A DNA stretch of 5,262 nucleotides, taken from assembly GCA_946478915.1 (NCBI GenBank), contig CAMLER010000402.1, forward strand, positions 1-5,262, in the 5' to 3' direction. This DNA is from an uncultured Chryseolinea sp. (GTDB taxonomy: Bacteria > Bacteroidota > Bacteroidia > Cytophagales > Cyclobacteriaceae). Shown here piece after piece: positions 1-4,640 of the stretch. Made by a program: the position numbers and the translations under genes. Position 1 is the first letter of the stretch. Every line of letters starts with the position of its first letter. A model generated the notes under the pieces. The model ran no database searches and had not been told where the DNA came from. It saw only the letters and a list, made by a program, of their open reading frames with translations.

Positions 1-317
1 AAATACGCAAGGACTTTTGCTATTGGCCATTCGTGATAGGGTCTTGGTTCGAAAACAGCTGGCGACATCGGTGAAATAGCAGATATCATTTCGCTGATCC
101 TCTTGCCCGCAATTTCATCGACCTCCGCCAGATGGCCGATATTTTCTTTTATGGACCATTTATTATCTAACCTTGTTGACAATACAACTTCGGAAACTCC
201 CTTCACTTTTTTCTCAACACGCGCGATTGTGCCGTCCAGCCGCTCAAGGTAAAAGGGTAGCATTCCACGCGGTGCGCCAAAAGTAAAAACACGGTTAAAC
301 CATTGTATTTTTTCCAT
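1..317 (-). CDS. DinB-superfamily protein, N-terminal part (cut by left window edge)
   Basis: Only the first 105 codons lie in the window; the gene reads off the left edge with no stop. It starts at an ATG at 317 (MEKIQWFNRV...), 13 nt after the stop of the OsmC gene, so it is probably the next gene of the same operon. The segment at residues 20-35 (PFYLERLDGTIARVEK) followed by KWSIKENIGHLAEVDE at 53-68 is the usual opening of DinB-like four-helix-bundle proteins. H62 in the GHL motif sits where this superfamily normally has its first metal-ligand histidine. Members are thiol- or metal-dependent enzymes (bacillithiol or mycothiol S-transferases, maleylpyruvate isomerase-like) or uncharacterised stress proteins; they are unrelated to DNA polymerase IV. 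The other two histidine ligands would lie outside the window, so activity cannot be judged. There is no Shine-Dalgarno sequence. The superfamily call is fairly secure; the substrate is unknown. Confidence 0.82.
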   Translation of the reverse strand, partial: MEKIQWFNRVFTFGAPRGMLPFYLERLDGTIARVEKKVKGVSEVVLSTRLDNKWSIKENIGHLAEVDEIAGKRISEMISAISPMSPAVFEPRPYHEWPIAKVLAY

Positions 318-330
318 GGGGTATATTTGG

Positions 331-807
331 CTATACTCTTTGCGCACAAAAAGCAGTAGGTTCGTGCATAACTTCAAAGTTCACGGAGTTTGCAATGAAA
401 CACATTCTATGTGCATCCCGGTGCAATTCGTTGGCCTTGTCAATCATGTGATGTTCCGCTACCAGCACCTCAGGTTTTAGCGTTACGTTCGTGAACTGCC
501 CGCTCCCGTCCGCTTGCTCTTGCATCACACCAATAGCGTTGTCGTTATATTCCAATACGATCACGCCGTTCACAGCGCAGAGGTGAAGGTACCATAGCAT
601 ATGACAGGTTGATAGCGTGCTGACAAATAGGTCCTCCGGAGTATGCTTGTCTCGGTCACCGCGAAAGGAAGGATCCGACGATCCCTGGATATCGGTTTTG
701 CCTTCGATTTTAATTACATGTGAGCGATCGTAGGATTTATAGTCACGGGTTCCTTGCCCGTTATTTCCGGTCCATATTGTTCGAATATTATAGCGATGTG
801 TTTTCAT
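331..807 (-). CDS. OsmC/Ohr-family peroxiredoxin
   Basis: This 158-residue protein has the length and motifs of the OsmC/Ohr family, cytoplasmic thiol peroxidases that reduce organic hydroperoxides and related oxidants. The N-terminal strand reads TIWTGNNGQGTRDYKSY, followed by GSSDPSFRGD (42-51). Then comes HTPEDLFVSTLSTCHMLWYL (55-74), with C68 as the expected peroxidatic cysteine and E58 as the conserved acidic residue before it. The second motif, HRMCFIANSVNF (133-144), supplies C136 as the expected resolving cysteine. The helix-borne CHMLWYLHLC and CFIANSVNF strings match a widespread subgroup usually labelled only 'OsmC family protein', not classical Ohr or OsmC. Two further cysteines, C77 and C154, are not part of the usual pair. 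The ATG at 807 lies inside the end of the upstream acetyltransferase gene (20-nt overlap), which suggests translational coupling. It is probably expressed with the operon as an oxidative-stress function. The natural oxidant and reductant are unknown. Confidence 0.92.
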   Translation of the reverse strand: MKTHRYNIRTIWTGNNGQGTRDYKSYDRSHVIKIEGKTDIQGSSDPSFRGDRDKHTPEDLFVSTLSTCHMLWYLHLCAVNGVIVLEYNDNAIGVMQEQADGSGQFTNVTLKPEVLVAEHHMIDKANELHRDAHRMCFIANSVNFEVMHEPTAFCAQRV

Positions 808-1363
808 TTGGATTTTCGTCCAGTGTCTTCTCCATGATCAGGTCTATTTGTACATCTTCTCCAAGAACGAAGGGGTGAGCACCGGTTGTTTTGAAACCCC
901 ATTGCTCATAGAAGGAAATGGCCCTTTCGTTATGTTCCCAGACCCCTAGCCACACCGTCTTATAGCCTTCGTTGCGAGCTGTATCAAGACAAGCTTGCAT
1001 TAATGTTTTGCCAGCTTTTTTTCCAATGTATTCCTTGTCAGCGTATATTCTTTCGATCTCCAGCTTTCTGATACCATTTTTATCGGTATCCCGTCTCCTT
1101 ATTTTTGCATATCCTGCGATCTTTTCATTGTCATACATCAGAATGAAGCTGCACTGCGGGTCTTCTAGCTCTTTTTGTACCTGATCCACCGCAAACGTTT
1201 TTTCCAGGTATGATCTCATGTTTTCGGCAGTATTTGCTGCGGAAAACGTTTCGCTAAATGTTTTTCTTCCGACTTCTGCCAAAATCTCCGCATCGGCAGG
1301 TGACGCTACTCTCGTCGAATACTGAAATTCACTACCGGAATTTCTTTTTGGACCTTTCAACAT
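788..1363 (-). CDS. PaiA-like GNAT N-acetyltransferase
   Basis: This 191-residue GNAT-fold protein resembles Bacillus PaiA, an acetyl-CoA-dependent spermidine/spermine N-acetyltransferase. Matching segments, recognised from memory of the family, are TFSETFSAANTAENMRSYLE (35-54), the core LEIERIYADKEYIGKKAG (101-118), VWLGVWEHNERAISFYEQWGF (137-157) and the C-terminal GAHPFVLGEDVQIDLIMEKTL (161-181). In the acetyl-CoA pyrophosphate loop, the usual Q/R-x-x-G/K-x-G becomes I113-G-K-K-A-G118, so the leading Gln/Arg is replaced by Ile. About 14 residues precede the GNAT core, and about 10 hydrophilic residues trail it. The ATG at 1363 is 7 nt after the stop of the preceding acetyltransferase gene, and there is no nearer Met in the N-terminal tail. 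The 3' end overlaps the OsmC gene by 20 nt. Polyamine acetylation is a family-based guess; other small amines are possible. Confidence 0.88.
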   Translation of the reverse strand: MLKGPKRNSGSEFQYSTRVASPADAEILAEVGRKTFSETFSAANTAENMRSYLEKTFAVDQVQKELEDPQCSFILMYDNEKIAGYAKIRRRDTDKNGIRKLEIERIYADKEYIGKKAGKTLMQACLDTARNEGYKTVWLGVWEHNERAISFYEQWGFKTTGAHPFVLGEDVQIDLIMEKTLDENPNENTSL

Positions 1364-1370
1364 TAAATTA

Positions 1371-1835
1371 CTATAGGGTCAATTCCATTTTGATATTGCT
1401 GCGCTTATAGGGTCCATCGACAGGAACTTCCACGAAGCCGAGCTTTCGGTAAAGCTGCACCGCCGGAACCAGCACCGTGTGCGAATACAAAATAATTTTC
1501 GACGCACCCAGGTTTCTAGCTTTGTTAATTGCTTCTTCGCCCAACGCTTGCCCTACCTTCATTCCGCGAAACCGGGAATCCACTGCCATTTTTGTGAATT
1601 CGTAAGTTTTCGGATCGACGTATTTCAAAGCAACTGTTCCAGCTATCTCTTTATTACAAAGGGCAGCCAGTATCTTTCCACCCTTACTAATAATGTATTC
1701 GTCGGGATGCTGGAGGACTTCAAAATCGATTGGCTCCATCCAGAAATACTCTTCTATCCACTGACGATTAAATTTTTCGAACCACGGCTGGTGCTCCTGC
1801 CGGTATTCAATCATTTCTAGCGTTACATTTTCCAT
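1371..1835 (-). CDS. GNAT-family N-acetyltransferase
   Basis: A 154-residue single-domain acetyl-CoA-dependent N-acetyltransferase. The motif A region is EFTKMAVDSRFRGMKVGQAL (79-98), with R90-G-M-K-V-G95 forming the CoA pyrophosphate loop. Motif B is SHTVLVPAVQLYRKLGFVEVP (118-138), including the typical LYRKLGF helix. The C-terminal GPYKRSNIKMEL (141-152) is characteristic of a subgroup common in Bacteroidota whose substrates are mostly undetermined. It is not closely similar to the neighbouring PaiA-like enzyme outside the shared fold, so the pair does not look like a recent duplication. The ATG at 1835 overlaps the cupin gene by 13 nt. An in-frame ATG at 1814, just past the cupin stop, is a possible alternative that would drop seven residues without touching the domain. 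The substrate could be an amine, an amino acid or a protein N-terminus; nothing in the sequence decides. Confidence 0.9.
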   Translation of the reverse strand: MENVTLEMIEYRQEHQPWFEKFNRQWIEEYFWMEPIDFEVLQHPDEYIISKGGKILAALCNKEIAGTVALKYVDPKTYEFTKMAVDSRFRGMKVGQALGEEAINKARNLGASKIILYSHTVLVPAVQLYRKLGFVEVPVDGPYKRSNIKMELTL

Positions 1836-2206
1836 GGATTGAAGTTACGTTTTTCTGGTTTAAGAAACGGCCCATCCATAATGAGCGCCTTAACGCCACC
1901 ATTCGAATACAATCGGTGTTCGCTTGTTCCTTCCATGACTTCGTAACTCATTCCTCTTGTCAACTGAAATGCCCTCCCATCTGAAAGCTCGACAGTCATT
2001 TCTCCATCGAGACAATAAAAAACCCTGCCTGCATTGCACCATTGATCTGCCTTGTAATTCTCGGAATACTCTACAAGGCGAACTCTGACCTGGCCGAACT
2101 GGATAGCTTGCCATTTCGCAGTTCCGCTCTTTCCTTTATCTTCAATTGCCGGAACCGAACTCCAGTCAGTCGTATGAAATAATACAGGGTCTATGTTGCG
2201 TATCAT
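1823..2206 (-). CDS. DHCW-family cupin-fold protein with altered metal-site motif
   Basis: A 127-residue single-domain cupin. The N-terminus (MIRNIDPVLFHTTDWSSVPA) and the run YKADQWCNAGRVFYCLDGEM (51-70) place it in the small-cupin group usually labelled 'DHCW motif cupin fold protein'. DGRAFQLTRGMSYEV (76-90) and SEHRLYSNGG (95-104) form the second half of the barrel. In relatives as I recall them, the signature reads D-H-W-C-x-x-G-H. Here it is D54-Q55-W56-C57-N-A-G60-R61, so both histidines are replaced; H97 remains. Metal binding may therefore be altered or lost. I chose the ATG at 2206, which overlaps the transporter stop as ATGA, the classic coupled arrangement. The reading frame extends seven codons further to a TTG at 2227, which is less likely. 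The 3' end overlaps the acetyltransferase gene by 13 nt. Function is unknown; a binding or regulatory role is as plausible as catalysis. Confidence 0.85.
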   Translation of the reverse strand: MIRNIDPVLFHTTDWSSVPAIEDKGKSGTAKWQAIQFGQVRVRLVEYSENYKADQWCNAGRVFYCLDGEMTVELSDGRAFQLTRGMSYEVMEGTSEHRLYSNGGVKALIMDGPFLKPEKRNFNPWKM

Positions 2207-3120
2207 CGTGAAAATTGTTGTTTCCAATATCTTCCAATCTGGTAGCCGCGGTTGACAATATAGATGCCGGTTACTGTTACAAGTATGGCTATGCCAATTT
2301 GCATATTGAGTTTCTCGTCAAGGACAAGCCATCCAAGAACAACGGCAACGATCGGATTAACATAGGCATATAGCGATACGATAGTCATCGGTAGGTTTCT
2401 CAATACGTATGTGTAACATGCGTAGGCGACCACCGATCCGATCAGCACAAGATAAATGAGCGCATAAAAAGCTTCAATGGTCCATGTCACCGACGTAAGG
2501 TTATCAAACAATAGTGTACATGGAATTAGCCAAATACCACCAAAGAACATTTGAAGTCCGGCATTTACAAACGCATCTCCATCATTTCCTTGTTTCTTTA
2601 TCCATACACTTCCGCCAGCCCACGCTAATACCGCAACAAAGATCAATGCGATCCCGGTTTGGTATTCAGGTCTCGAAAACGCTTCAAGGTGCTCGCCGAA
2701 TATCATGATGATTCCTATCAATCCCACCAGAACACCAGCGAATATGGGTACCGTAGGCCGCTCCTCTTTGTTAAGCCCAATGTTTATCAGAATTACAACT
2801 ACGGGCATCAGTGAACACAGAATAGCAGCAACTCCACTGGGAATTAATACTTCAGCCCACGCCACTAACCCATTTCCGAGTGAAATCATAAAGAAGCCAG
2901 CAATCGCTTGCCTTCTTATATTCCGAATATCTGGCCAGCCGGTTCTGCCACTCAAAACCATGAAGCCAACGAGTAACGAACCCGCAATGATCTGACGAAT
3001 CACCACGAACAGAAAAGGTGGGAAGTGCAGAACAGCAATACGCAACATTAGATACGTTGTACCCCAAATGATACATATGGCTGCAAGGGCTATATATGGT
3101 ACCAACAGATCCTTTTTCAC
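2203..3120 (-). CDS. EamA/DMT-family transporter, YedA-like
   Basis: A 305-residue inner-membrane protein with two EamA repeats and about ten hydrophobic helices, the normal size for the 10-TMS drug/metabolite transporter family. Repeat one opens with IIWGTTYLMLRIAV (17-30) and includes GNGLVAWAEVLIPSGVAAIL (82-101). Repeat two includes LAWAGGSVWIKK (165-176) and the diagnostic YAYVNPIVAVVLGWLVLDEK (251-270). These strings resemble E. coli YedA, a putative exporter; no substrate is established from sequence. The start is a GTG at 3120. An in-frame TAA lies five codons upstream and no ATG precedes the first helix, so GTG is the best-supported start. There is no Shine-Dalgarno sequence. Its stop overlaps the cupin ATG by 4 nt. 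As the first confident gene of the run, it suggests the operon includes export of a small metabolite or toxic compound. Confidence 0.93.
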   Translation of the reverse strand: MKKDLLVPYIALAAICIIWGTTYLMLRIAVLHFPPFLFVVIRQIIAGSLLVGFMVLSGRTGWPDIRNIRRQAIAGFFMISLGNGLVAWAEVLIPSGVAAILCSLMPVVVILINIGLNKEERPTVPIFAGVLVGLIGIIMIFGEHLEAFSRPEYQTGIALIFVAVLAWAGGSVWIKKQGNDGDAFVNAGLQMFFGGIWLIPCTLLFDNLTSVTWTIEAFYALIYLVLIGSVVAYACYTYVLRNLPMTIVSLYAYVNPIVAVVLGWLVLDEKLNMQIGIAILVTVTGIYIVNRGYQIGRYWKQQFSR

Positions 3121-3149
3121 AACCGCAGATTTTTAGTAGTTGAATTTTT

Positions 3150-3326
3150 TTAAGGCTGCAACGCAAAGGATCGAAAGTGCTCCATTAACTTCTGCACACT
3201 TCTTTTCACCACGCATGCTACCTCCCCCATGATCTCCTGCGCTCCGATTTCCGGAAAGCTGTGTGGGATAGCAAGTATGGCAAAAACCAGAATCACTCCG
3301 AATGTGAGAAATGCTTTTCGCTTCAT
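3150..3326 (-). CDS. Possible 58-residue secreted or membrane-anchored peptide, unrecognised
   Basis: A short frame from ATG 3326 to TAA 3150. I do not recognise the product. Residues 1-4 are MKRK, followed by a continuous hydrophobic stretch AFLTFGVILVFAILAI (5-20), which gives the shape of a signal peptide or single membrane anchor. The remainder (PHSFPEIGAQEIMGEVACVV, then KRSVQKLMEHFRSFALQP) contains one cysteine, C38, and a basic, probably helical C-terminus. It ends 29 nt before the transporter's GTG and lies on the same strand, so it could be the first gene of the operon. An AGGA sequence lies almost against the ATG, too close for a normal ribosome binding site. A longer overlapping frame on the same strand lacks protein-like composition and was not preferred. 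The charge and hydrophobicity pattern supports coding, but length alone does not exclude chance. Confidence 0.42.
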   Translation of the reverse strand: MKRKAFLTFGVILVFAILAIPHSFPEIGAQEIMGEVACVVKRSVQKLMEHFRSFALQP

Positions 3327-3393
3327 TTCCTGAGAATATCATTGCAAAACTTCTCATTTATACGGAGAAAAAACAGTTTCAGTTTTGTTATTT

Positions 3394-3410
3394 TAAACCA
3401 GATCAGTTTA
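3394..3410. repeat. Short inverted repeat TAAAC-N7-GTTTA
   Basis: TAAAC (3394-3398) and GTTTA (3406-3410) are perfect inverted copies separated by 7 bp, about 70 bp upstream of the 58-residue frame's ATG. The size and symmetry would suit a dimeric repressor operator. With five-base arms in A/T-rich DNA it could easily be coincidental. Confidence 0.18.
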
Positions 3411-3411
3411 G

Positions 3412-3476
3412 GTGCTTCGGTCTGTAAAACAAGAATCCGAAGTGTTGCAGTCGCGAAGTGTAAGGCTACTTCTGCG
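3412..3476. repeat. Cluster of short GAAGT-type motifs in alternating orientation, hairpin-forming
   Basis: Within 65 bp a motif close to CGAAGTGT occurs four times. CCGAAGCAC is on the minus strand (3412-3420), CCGAAGTGT on the plus strand (3437-3445), GCGAAGTGT on the plus strand (3453-3461), and a weaker AGAAGT copy on the minus strand within 3468-3476. CTTCGG (3415-3420) pairs with CCGAAG (3437-3442). CGCGAAGT (3452-3459) pairs with ACTTC-T-GCG (3468-3476), with one bulged base and an 8-nt loop. It lies in the non-coding stretch 3327-3584, roughly 90-150 bp upstream of the 58-residue frame. It could be an operator array or an RNA structure in the operon leader; chance is possible. Confidence 0.35.
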
Positions 3477-3536
3477 AACGTGAAAGAAAAAAATCAGTTA
3501 CGATTATTGAGAAGAAAGTTTGATAGTTCGGCAAGA

Positions 3537-3578
3537 GATCACAACGGACTGCCTAATCGGTAATGCAATCGTGTGATC
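3537..3578 (-). terminator. Stem-loop just downstream of the lipoprotein gene, possible terminator or mRNA 3' end
   Basis: GATCACA (3537-3543) pairs with TGTGATC (3572-3578). The stem extends by CG/CG with a single bulged base, giving nine pairs around a loop of about 23 nt. It begins 6 nt past the stop codon of the minus-strand lipoprotein gene, the position expected of a transcript-end structure. There is no clear U-tract on the far side and the loop is large, so it is a poor intrinsic terminator. It may instead stabilise the 3' end or be accidental. Confidence 0.28.
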
Positions 3579-3584
3579 AAAACA

Positions 3585-4400
3585 TTATTCCATTATCAGA
3601 TAGGACGGGTCAAGCCTGTAGCTATCATACTTCGTAAGTTTGTTCTGTCGGATAACTCGTTTTAATTGCCGGGTGTACCAGTCTTTACGCTCTGAGTAAT
3701 TTCTTAGATGATTTACTAAAACATAAGGATTTGATGTGTTCTGCCGGGCGTCGCGCAACTTCCTGTACGCATGGTGTCTCGCGAGAACGTCAAAATAGTC
3801 TGTGATCGATCCGGACATGTCATTATAGGACCGCAAGTATATGGTTTTATCGCTTCTGGTTTTTCCTGCTGCAATTCTCGATTCGTTCTCATCATAAGAC
3901 CAAATACCAAAGAGGTTGCTCGCCTGAATAAAAAAACGAGATTCACCCCACCCTGTTTCAATAGCAGCTTGCGCGAGGACAACACTGTTGGGTAATGTGA
4001 CCAGCCGATTGATGAGATCATCAATATTTTTCGCTTTATACCGTCGTCTTACTTCCTGATAGTACAACGAGTCTGACTTTGTCCACGTCGATCTTGCGCG
4101 AAGTTTTTCAACCTTCATTTTTGTGTTGTGAACGTGGTGCTTCGCTACCAGAATAGAAGGCAAAATTGCTGAAATGAATTTTGTCTTTGCCTGGTAAAAC
4201 GGCAACTCATCCAATCCTGAAATGTTCCTGTAAAGAATAGGTCTCACCAAAGAGTCATCGACAACCACAATTTCGCTCACCGAATCTATACTTACGGTTT
4301 CTGTCCGAACTTGGTACGTTGTGCTTCCGTCGCATCCACACAAGGCTCCCACAAGTACAGCCAGTGTCAGGGATTTGAAAAGAAGGACTGATGGTTTCAT
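3585..4400 (-). CDS. Bax-like glucosaminidase-domain lipoprotein
   Basis: A 271-residue predicted lipoprotein with a C-terminal glucosaminidase (GH73/FlgJ-like) domain of the Bax type. These enzymes cleave the N-acetylglucosaminyl-beta-1,4 bond of peptidoglycan. The first 22 residues form a lipoprotein signal peptide ending in L20-C21-G22-C23; C23 is the expected lipidated cysteine, with an unusual Cys at -2. A linker and helical region (FISAILPSILVAKHHVHN, about 75-92) resembles E. coli Bax. The catalytic region is VVLAQAAIETGWGESRFF (140-157), with E148 as the predicted catalytic acid. It is followed by ASNLFGIW (160-167), LRSYNDMSGSITDYFDVL (189-206), and the tyrosine segments NYSERKDWYTRQL (234-246). 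All landmarks of an active enzyme are present. I chose ATG 4400; one codon further upstream is a TTG. The gene diverges from the sensor gene at 4641. Its likely location is the inner face of the outer membrane or the periplasm, in cell-wall remodelling. Confidence 0.9.
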   Translation of the reverse strand: MKPSVLLFKSLTLAVLVGALCGCDGSTTYQVRTETVSIDSVSEIVVVDDSLVRPILYRNISGLDELPFYQAKTKFISAILPSILVAKHHVHNTKMKVEKLRARSTWTKSDSLYYQEVRRRYKAKNIDDLINRLVTLPNSVVLAQAAIETGWGESRFFIQASNLFGIWSYDENESRIAAGKTRSDKTIYLRSYNDMSGSITDYFDVLARHHAYRKLRDARQNTSNPYVLVNHLRNYSERKDWYTRQLKRVIRQNKLTKYDSYRLDPSYLIME

Positions 4401-4414
4401 CAAATAAAATTATG

Positions 4415-4437
4415 TACTGTGCTCTTGTGATACAGTA
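4415..4437. promoter_or_regulatory. Split palindrome TACTGT-N11-ACAGTA upstream of the lipoprotein gene
   Basis: TACTGT (4415-4420) and ACAGTA (4432-4437) are perfect inverted copies, ending 14 bp from the lipoprotein ATG, where an operator would overlap the leader or promoter. The half-sites equal those of the E. coli LexA box, but that box has 8 bp between them, not 11, and Bacteroidota LexA does not necessarily use it. It is therefore a candidate operator of unknown regulator. Confidence 0.28.
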
Positions 4438-4488
4438 AAACTTTTAACAGAAAACAGGGATGTAATATTATTTGCCATTCTGGTTTCA

Positions 4489-4522
4489 TTTTGGGAGGCC
4501 GCCGGCATTTCCTTTCCCGAAA
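4489..4522 (+). repeat. GC-rich hairpin in the divergent intergenic region
   Basis: TTTTGGGA (4489-4496) can pair with TCCCGAAA (4515-4522): seven Watson-Crick pairs and one G-U pair when read as plus-strand RNA. The apex holds the palindrome GCCGGC (4501-4506) in a GGCCGCCGGC run that stands out against the surrounding A/T-rich sequence. It lies about 120 bp before the sensor gene. It could be a leader-RNA structure or a protein-binding site. Confidence 0.3.
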
Positions 4523-4548
4523 CTCCCTTCACATCATATATCTGGAGC

Positions 4549-4601
4549 ATGATTTTTAAGGAGCACACCTGATGGCAACGAGCTTTATTTTACATTTTTA
4601 G
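4549..4601 (+). other. Two tiny overlapping reading frames with a strong ribosome-binding-like sequence
   Basis: ATG 4549 to TGA 4572 would encode MIFKEHT. ATG 4572 to TAG 4601 would encode MATSFILHF, and the two overlap as TGATG. AAGGAG (4558-4563) lies 8 nt before the second ATG, the best Shine-Dalgarno match near any start in the window. They end 39 nt before the sensor gene's ATG. A translated leader is conceivable, but frames this short arise often by chance. Confidence 0.15.
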
Positions 4602-4640
4602 TAAATTGAGGTTTAATTCTTACGGTTGGCTCCAAAATTT

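Larger units (their letters stand above)
3327..3584. other. Non-coding interval between lipoprotein gene and operon
   Basis: This 258-bp stretch has no convincing coding frame on either strand. The longest plus-strand frame crossing it starts at a GTG and is rich in Ser, Lys, Arg and Cys without recognisable structure. It should contain the operon's promoter, reading leftward. I could not find a good match to the Bacteroidota -33/-7 pattern (TTTG and TAnnTTTG). The nearest -7-like string on the minus strand is AAGTTTTG, about 20 nt before the ATG at 3326, with no matching -33 element. Confidence 0.6.
4401..4640. promoter_or_regulatory. Divergent intergenic region (promoters expected on both strands)
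   Basis: This 240-bp region separates two divergently transcribed genes, so it should hold both promoters. For the plus-strand sensor gene, TACATTTT (4591-4598) is a seven-of-eight match to the Bacteroidota -7 element TAnnTTTG, about 42 nt before the ATG, but no good TTTG lies at the -33 position. For the minus-strand gene I found only A/T-rich leader sequence and no clear pair of elements. Start positions of both transcripts are unresolved. Confidence 0.45.

Noticed and set aside
788..1835. Tandem duplication of the two acetyltransferase genes
   Set aside because: They share only general GNAT landmarks. N-termini, core sequences and C-terminal motifs differ, so they belong to different subfamilies.
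2207..2227. TTG start seven codons upstream of the cupin ATG
   Set aside because: The ATG at 2206 overlaps the preceding stop as ATGA, and the extra residues add nothing recognised in the family.
3133..3357. 74-codon minus-strand frame overlapping the 58-residue frame
   Set aside because: Its product has no hydrophobic, domain or motif organisation and is rich in Ser, Gly and Arg. The other frame over the same DNA has a clear signal-like N-terminus.
3261..3563. 100-codon plus-strand frame across the non-coding interval
   Set aside because: It starts at a GTG, is full of Ser, Lys, Arg and Cys without recognisable structure, and overlaps short repeat motifs. It is best seen as a chance open frame.
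3537..3578. CRP-type site (TGTGA/TCACA half-sites)
   Set aside because: The half-sites are in the wrong mutual orientation (GATCACA before TGTGATC) and about 28 bp apart, at a gene's 3' end and not in a promoter position.
4415..4437. Canonical enterobacterial SOS (LexA) box
   Set aside because: The half-sites match but the spacer is 11 bp, not 8. It is kept only as an unidentified palindrome.
193..4532. 14-bp identical string GAAACTCCCTTCAC at 193-206 and at 4519-4532
   Set aside because: One copy is inside the DinB-like coding sequence and the other in the divergent intergenic region. Nothing else around them matches, and a single 14-bp match within a 5-kb window is only mildly improbable by chance.
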